Both the position numbers and the translations under genes were made by a program. Positions 60,160 through 64,000 of a stretch of 64,000 nt of DNA are shown here, one piece after another (position 1 is the first letter of the stretch; every line of letters begins with the position of its first letter). The stretch comes from Anagrus nilaparvatae (Eukaryota > Arthropoda > Insecta > Hymenoptera > Mymaridae), in NCBI GenBank assembly GCA_022575985.1, contig JAKSXM010000007.1, positions 11,596,501-11,660,500 on the forward strand, in the 5' to 3' direction. The notes below the pieces were generated by a model. The model ran no database searches and was not told where the DNA came from. It saw only the letters and a list, made by a program, of their open reading frames with translations.

Positions 60160-60405
60160 CCTAGGCTGCATTTTTTCCAGACCGAAGTAATACCTAAACA
60201 GGGAGTCCCGGTCCGGATTCTATGATATTATCATAAATGCAGGAGGGTGGGGAGTTTAGTGGGTATTACCCCGAATTGGAGGTTGAGTCCCACATAACCA
60301 TACATTACGCGGTGTATGGTATGCGTAAACAGCATTCTCCTCGTCCTACGAAAAAGGCCTCTTCTCTGAAGGGGCCCAAAAAAAAAGAAAAAAAAAAAGA
60401 AACCT
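60160..60405 (+). mobile_element. Retroposon 3' end with A-rich tail
   Basis: GC-rich block with gagtcccggtccggattc and ggcctcttctctgaaggggc ending in an A/G-rich tail at 60378-60402. Looks like the 3' end of a non-LTR element or SINE; no coding part. Confidence 0.55.
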
Positions 60406-61340
60406 TAAAGAGTATTTGTTACCCAAAAAAGATTTAATGTTTATTTAATTCTTTTAAAAAGAATTATTTTGAACTTAATTCTTTTAAAACAATTGTTTTT
60501 CATTTTAATTCTTTTCGGAATTTATTTTAACAAAAAATCTTTATAAAGATTTTTTTTTTTTTAAATAACTTTCAAAAGGTTAAGTCAGAAATAAAATTGA
60601 AAAAAAATTATTTAGGAATTAATTTATTTGTAACCAATTTAAAATAGGTTATAATCAATTTGTTTTAAATTGAATCTAAATTTATTGCTTAAATGCCAAC
60701 AAAACAATAAGTTGTGGATCTTAATGATTATAAATGTTATTAAAACAATGTATTTTAACGTGGACGTTGTGTTTCTAAAAAAAAGTCATTGAAATAAAAA
60801 GTCTTATGGCATTAACATCTAGAGATGTGGTTTAGGAAATATAAATTATTAATACCCAGTTTGGTAAGCATATTACTTTTTGATTAATAGGGGAATTTTT
60901 AAAATTAATTTGTAAAAGTAAATCGCTTTAGAAACGCAACGTCCACTAAATACGTTATTTTAATAACAATTATATTCATTAAGATCTACAACTTATTTTT
61001 TTTCTGGCATTTAAGCAATAAATTTTAATTTAATTAAAAACACGTTGTTTATAACCTATTTTAAATTGGTTATAAATAAATTAATTTCTAAATGATTTTC
61101 TTTCAATTTTAATTCTGACTTAACCTTTTGAAAGTTATTTTATTATTTATTTTTATTATTTTATTTTTAGTTATTTTTTTTTTTTAAATCTTTATAAAGA
61201 TTTTTTGTCAAAATAAATTCCAAAAAGAATTAAAATGAAAAACAATTGTTTTAAAAGAATTAAGTTCAAAATAATTCGTTTTAAAAGAATTAAATAAACA
61301 TTAAATCTTTTTTGGGTAACAAAAAGCTCTTTAAGGTTTA
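60397..61340. repeat. Palindromic element, 0.94 kb
   Basis: Left gttacccaaaaaagatttaa (60418) pairs with ttaaatcttttttgggtaac ending 61320; pairing continues outward to about 60397/61340. Centre about 60869. Confidence 0.75.
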
Positions 61341-61505
61341 TTGTGTAATCATTCTTAAAAATTTATGTATGTAGTAGAAACGATGATATTGGTAAATATA
61401 ATTTGAAATGATGTCATAAATCGTATCACTAACGACATCTCTGAGAATAATTGATTGATAAAGTATAGATATATTTATAGGTAATCAATAAACATACGAG
61501 CGCAT

Positions 61506-62157
61506 CAGAGTTGCTTAAATTTCTTGGCAAATTTGGAGGCTACGCACAGTGTGCCGAATCAATCAAAAATCTACTGACTCCGTAAAATTTTATTGTTTCA
61601 CCCATTTATTTTTCTAAATCTTTCGTATACTATCCTACTCTTATGAAAACCTACTACTTTTTCAAATTTTTATAATTTAAATTCACCCCTTATACATTGG
61701 TGTATACGCAAAAATTGTATTCACAGGGTTACTAAGTTTATTTTCAATTACAAAAACCTTGTTTATGGGCACTATTGCCTTTTTCCTAAGTCAAAGAGTA
61801 AGAATTTTTAAGAAGTAGCAGGTTTCCATAAAAGTAGGATAGTATACGAAGGATTTAAAAAAATAAGTGGGTGAAAAAATTAAATTCTAAGAAGTCAGCA
61901 GATTTTTGATTGAATCGGCACACTGTGCTACGCTTGGGGTAAGGTTTGGTTTATAGTTAAATCAATAATTAGAGGTACATAATAATTATTTAACATTCAA
62001 AATATTAGAATAAGATTTTTACATAGGCAAACCTAAAAAGAATGCTAATATTACGTAATTTCACTAATTATATTCAATTCTTGGGATACATTTTTGCTGA
62101 ACCTAACCTTACCCCAAGCGTAGCCTCCAAATTTGCCAAGAAATTTAAGCAACTCTG
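61506..62157. mobile_element. hAT-type MITE with 8-bp target duplication
   Basis: Terminal repeats start cagagttgcttaaatttctt and end aagaaatttaagcaactctg, over 40 bp nearly perfect. They are flanked by exact gagcgcat (61498-61505 and 62158-62165). An inner inverted pair (cacagtgtgccgaatcaatc near 61547 with its complement near 61905-61925) suggests a second element inside. Confidence 0.88.
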
Positions 62158-62165
62158 GAGCGCAT

Positions 62166-63180
62166 GTGTCGTGTTGTTATGGTAACGTTATGTAAACAAT
62201 GAATGATTATGTTTTTTCATTCTATGAGTTACAAAAAGATCTGGCTTAAATAATCCTTTAGAATCTTCTTGTAGGTTAATGGAGTTTTTTTTAGTGTTGA
62301 TGTAAAGGACCTCAGACGTGCTGCGTTTATGTTACGAAAGTTCTTTATCCAAAATATGATAATTTTCCCACTTAAAGTTGTGTTTGGTATTGATATAATG
62401 CTGAGTGATAGGTGGTATGGTATCATTCTTCTGATTGCTATTATCAATGCTATGATTGGTGTTTTTTGGTTTTTGAACTTTCTTATTTGTGATATTCTTA
62501 TTAATTTAACCAATAAATTGGTTAATTTTAAACTAATAGGTACGTAACAGTGTTTCGCCATAGTGTATTAGGTTGGCTCGTCAGTAGACTCCTAATACAC
62601 CTTATCTAGACACCGTTTAATTATTTAAAAAACAAAAAATATTAAAATTATAAAATTAATTTTTTTTAAAAATTTGTGTAAATACTTGCCTCGCACATGC
62701 TTTCAAAACGACTAAAAATGCTGGCTTGTGTATACCGTTAGAAAGGAGAAGTTTAGTTTTCTCTTTCTAATTTAAATACAGCTGGCATTTTTATTCTATT
62801 AATTTCATAAAAATTACATTCAAAGTTTTATTAAATTTAATAAGGCTAAAAATAACACGAACTGATAAATCAGTATCAAAAAATGTCATAGCCTTATTTT
62901 TGAAAATAAATTTTCATCAGAATTTGCTTATGTTAAAGCTTCTAATCAATAAATAAAATTTCTGGTAAACTTCATTACTCAATATTTTCATGTATAAACA
63001 TGAATATACAGAAATTTTATCTTTTATGACCAACGTAACCCAATTAAATGTGATATTCTTATTAATTTAACGTGGCCTCTGAGGACTCTATGGCTACCAG
63101 ATTGTTGTTTTTCTTTTTCTTTGGTTAAAGCTATTTCTTTTTTTATTTCTCTATCAACTCCAGCCTTGTGTTAGGCCAAA
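62166..63180. other. No firm gene; overlapping frames at 62229-62561 and a 23-bp direct repeat
   Basis: Both strands are open around 62300-62550 but neither frame matches a family I know. tgtgatattcttattaattt occurs at 62489 and 63050. A hairpin gtgtattagg/cctaatacac is at 62563-62601. Confidence 0.35.
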
Positions 63181-63249
63181 TTACTTTAGAACTTACTTTA
63201 GTTTGTCAATGTATTAGGGTAGTTTTTGGCCCAAAAAATAATTTTTGCA

Positions 63250-64000
63250 TATAAGAAGTTTCTTTGTTGTAAATATTCAAATAGCCAGGAAAAAATTCGA
63301 CGATTTTTAAAAAAAAGTTTTTGTTTTTGATCGAAAAATAAGCAAGTTATCGTTATTTAAAGTTAGAATACTGTATAATGACCCTAAAACTGGGATTTTT
63401 GGAAAATTTTTTAAAAACTCTTAAAATGATGATAACTTACTTATTTGTCGGTCAAAATAAAAATTTTTCTTTTTAAATGAACTCATTTTTCCCTGGCTAT
63501 TCGAATATTGAAGAAGGAAAATTTTTTGGTTGACCCCTTAACCACTTATTGGCCAATATTGGTCCAATTATTACACATTTTCAGAGTCTTATATCTACGA
63601 ACAGAAGCCAATACCATCGCCCAAATTTTTAGGGAATTTTTTTTAATATCAAAAAAAGCTTTCCTGAAATTTTCAGCCCTTAAAGTGCTCAGAGAAAAAT
63701 TTTGCAGACGATTAAATTTGTTAAAAAAACGATATTTTCGGAAACAGCACACTTTCAATTGCTTATATCTCCGGGATCTGATAAGCTTTTTTAACGTTTA
63801 AGGTCTCATTTCAAAGGCCTTTGCTAGACGCTTTTAACGAGACCAACCGGAAGTCTTAAGCTAATAATGCTAATACAATTTAAGTTCAAAAATCATCTTT
63901 TTTTGATAAAATGAATCTTACGTTAATCAATGCCAGTAAAAATCAACTCCTTGAAACTTTTTGAAAATTTTTTGGTAAAAGTTGAAAGTTCAATTAAAAA
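63250..64000. repeat. Foldback-type repeat running off the window
   Basis: 63280-63500 is an imperfect inverted repeat (aatagccaggaaaaaattcg with ttttccctggctattcg). ctgaaattttcagcccttaa near 63665 resembles the arm at 7816-7835 of the composite foldback. The other arm would lie beyond the window. Confidence 0.5.

Noticed and set aside
62229..62561. Open frames on both strands, looking like a membrane protein (plus) or a DNA-binding fragment (minus)
   Set aside because: Neither has a motif I can name; both look like by-products of AT-rich repeat sequence.
62566..62580. ttaggttggc resembling a mariner terminal repeat
   Set aside because: It is part of a short gtgtattagg hairpin; no partner end, TA duplication or transposase was found.
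1..64000. CRISPR arrays, operons, bacterial genes
   Set aside because: All genes have eukaryotic structure and the repeats are transposon-derived; no regular repeat-spacer array is seen.

Overview
This is a window of animal nuclear DNA, very AT-rich, with phase-consistent GT-AG introns, secreted-protein genes, arthropod ionotropic receptors (IRs) and a heavy transposon load. An ortholog of the antennal IR Ir93a plus intronless divergent IRs point to an insect. The low GC would suit an AT-rich parasitoid wasp, but nothing in the sequence proves the order.

Layout. 1-5.5 kb: the last ten exons of an Ir93a-like receptor (+ strand), with foldback DNA in two introns. 6.6-8.9 kb: a composite long inverted repeat. 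10.2-12.9 kb: the 5' half of a secreted serpin with a Thr-rich insertion; its remaining exons were not found. 13.8-26.6 kb: three tandem minus-strand genes for small secreted peptides (two Gly/Tyr-rich, the third Gly/Ser with a basic tail), each with three exons and phase-1 introns, two with strongly similar TATA promoters and the third with a TATA box. A 3.3-kb palindrome lies between the first two. 27.0-28.5 kb: another palindrome. 28.5-59.5 kb: a tandem array of intronless divergent IRs. It holds one copy intact except for a single UAA (29903-31720), one intact copy (46413-48212), one truncated copy (59016-59436) and three short relics.

Between the IR copies lie nested mobile elements. These are a 3.9-kb triple palindrome; a 5.3-kb island of R1-like LINE pieces, Helitron-like ends and a CR1-like LINE split by a solo LTR, all flanked by a 68-bp direct repeat; and a hAT transposon with an 8-bp target duplication, which sits inside one element of a G-run repeat family and has another member of that family inside it. 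55.9-56.7 kb holds a degenerate 78-bp tandem repeat followed by a GC-rich TATA-driven 47-codon reading frame that I do not recognise. 59.8-64 kb is mostly small inverted-repeat elements, including a hAT-type MITE with a perfect 8-bp target duplication.

The genes fit chemosensation (Ir93a and the divergent IRs) and secretion (serpin, small peptides). The strongest leads are: the single nonsense codon in an otherwise intact IR; the mosaic, mostly replacement-type divergence between the two long IR copies; the inverted-repeat families, one palindrome carrying a MITE in only one arm; and the unexplained mini-gene near 56.5 kb. All splice sites and family names come from reading the sequence; no search was run.
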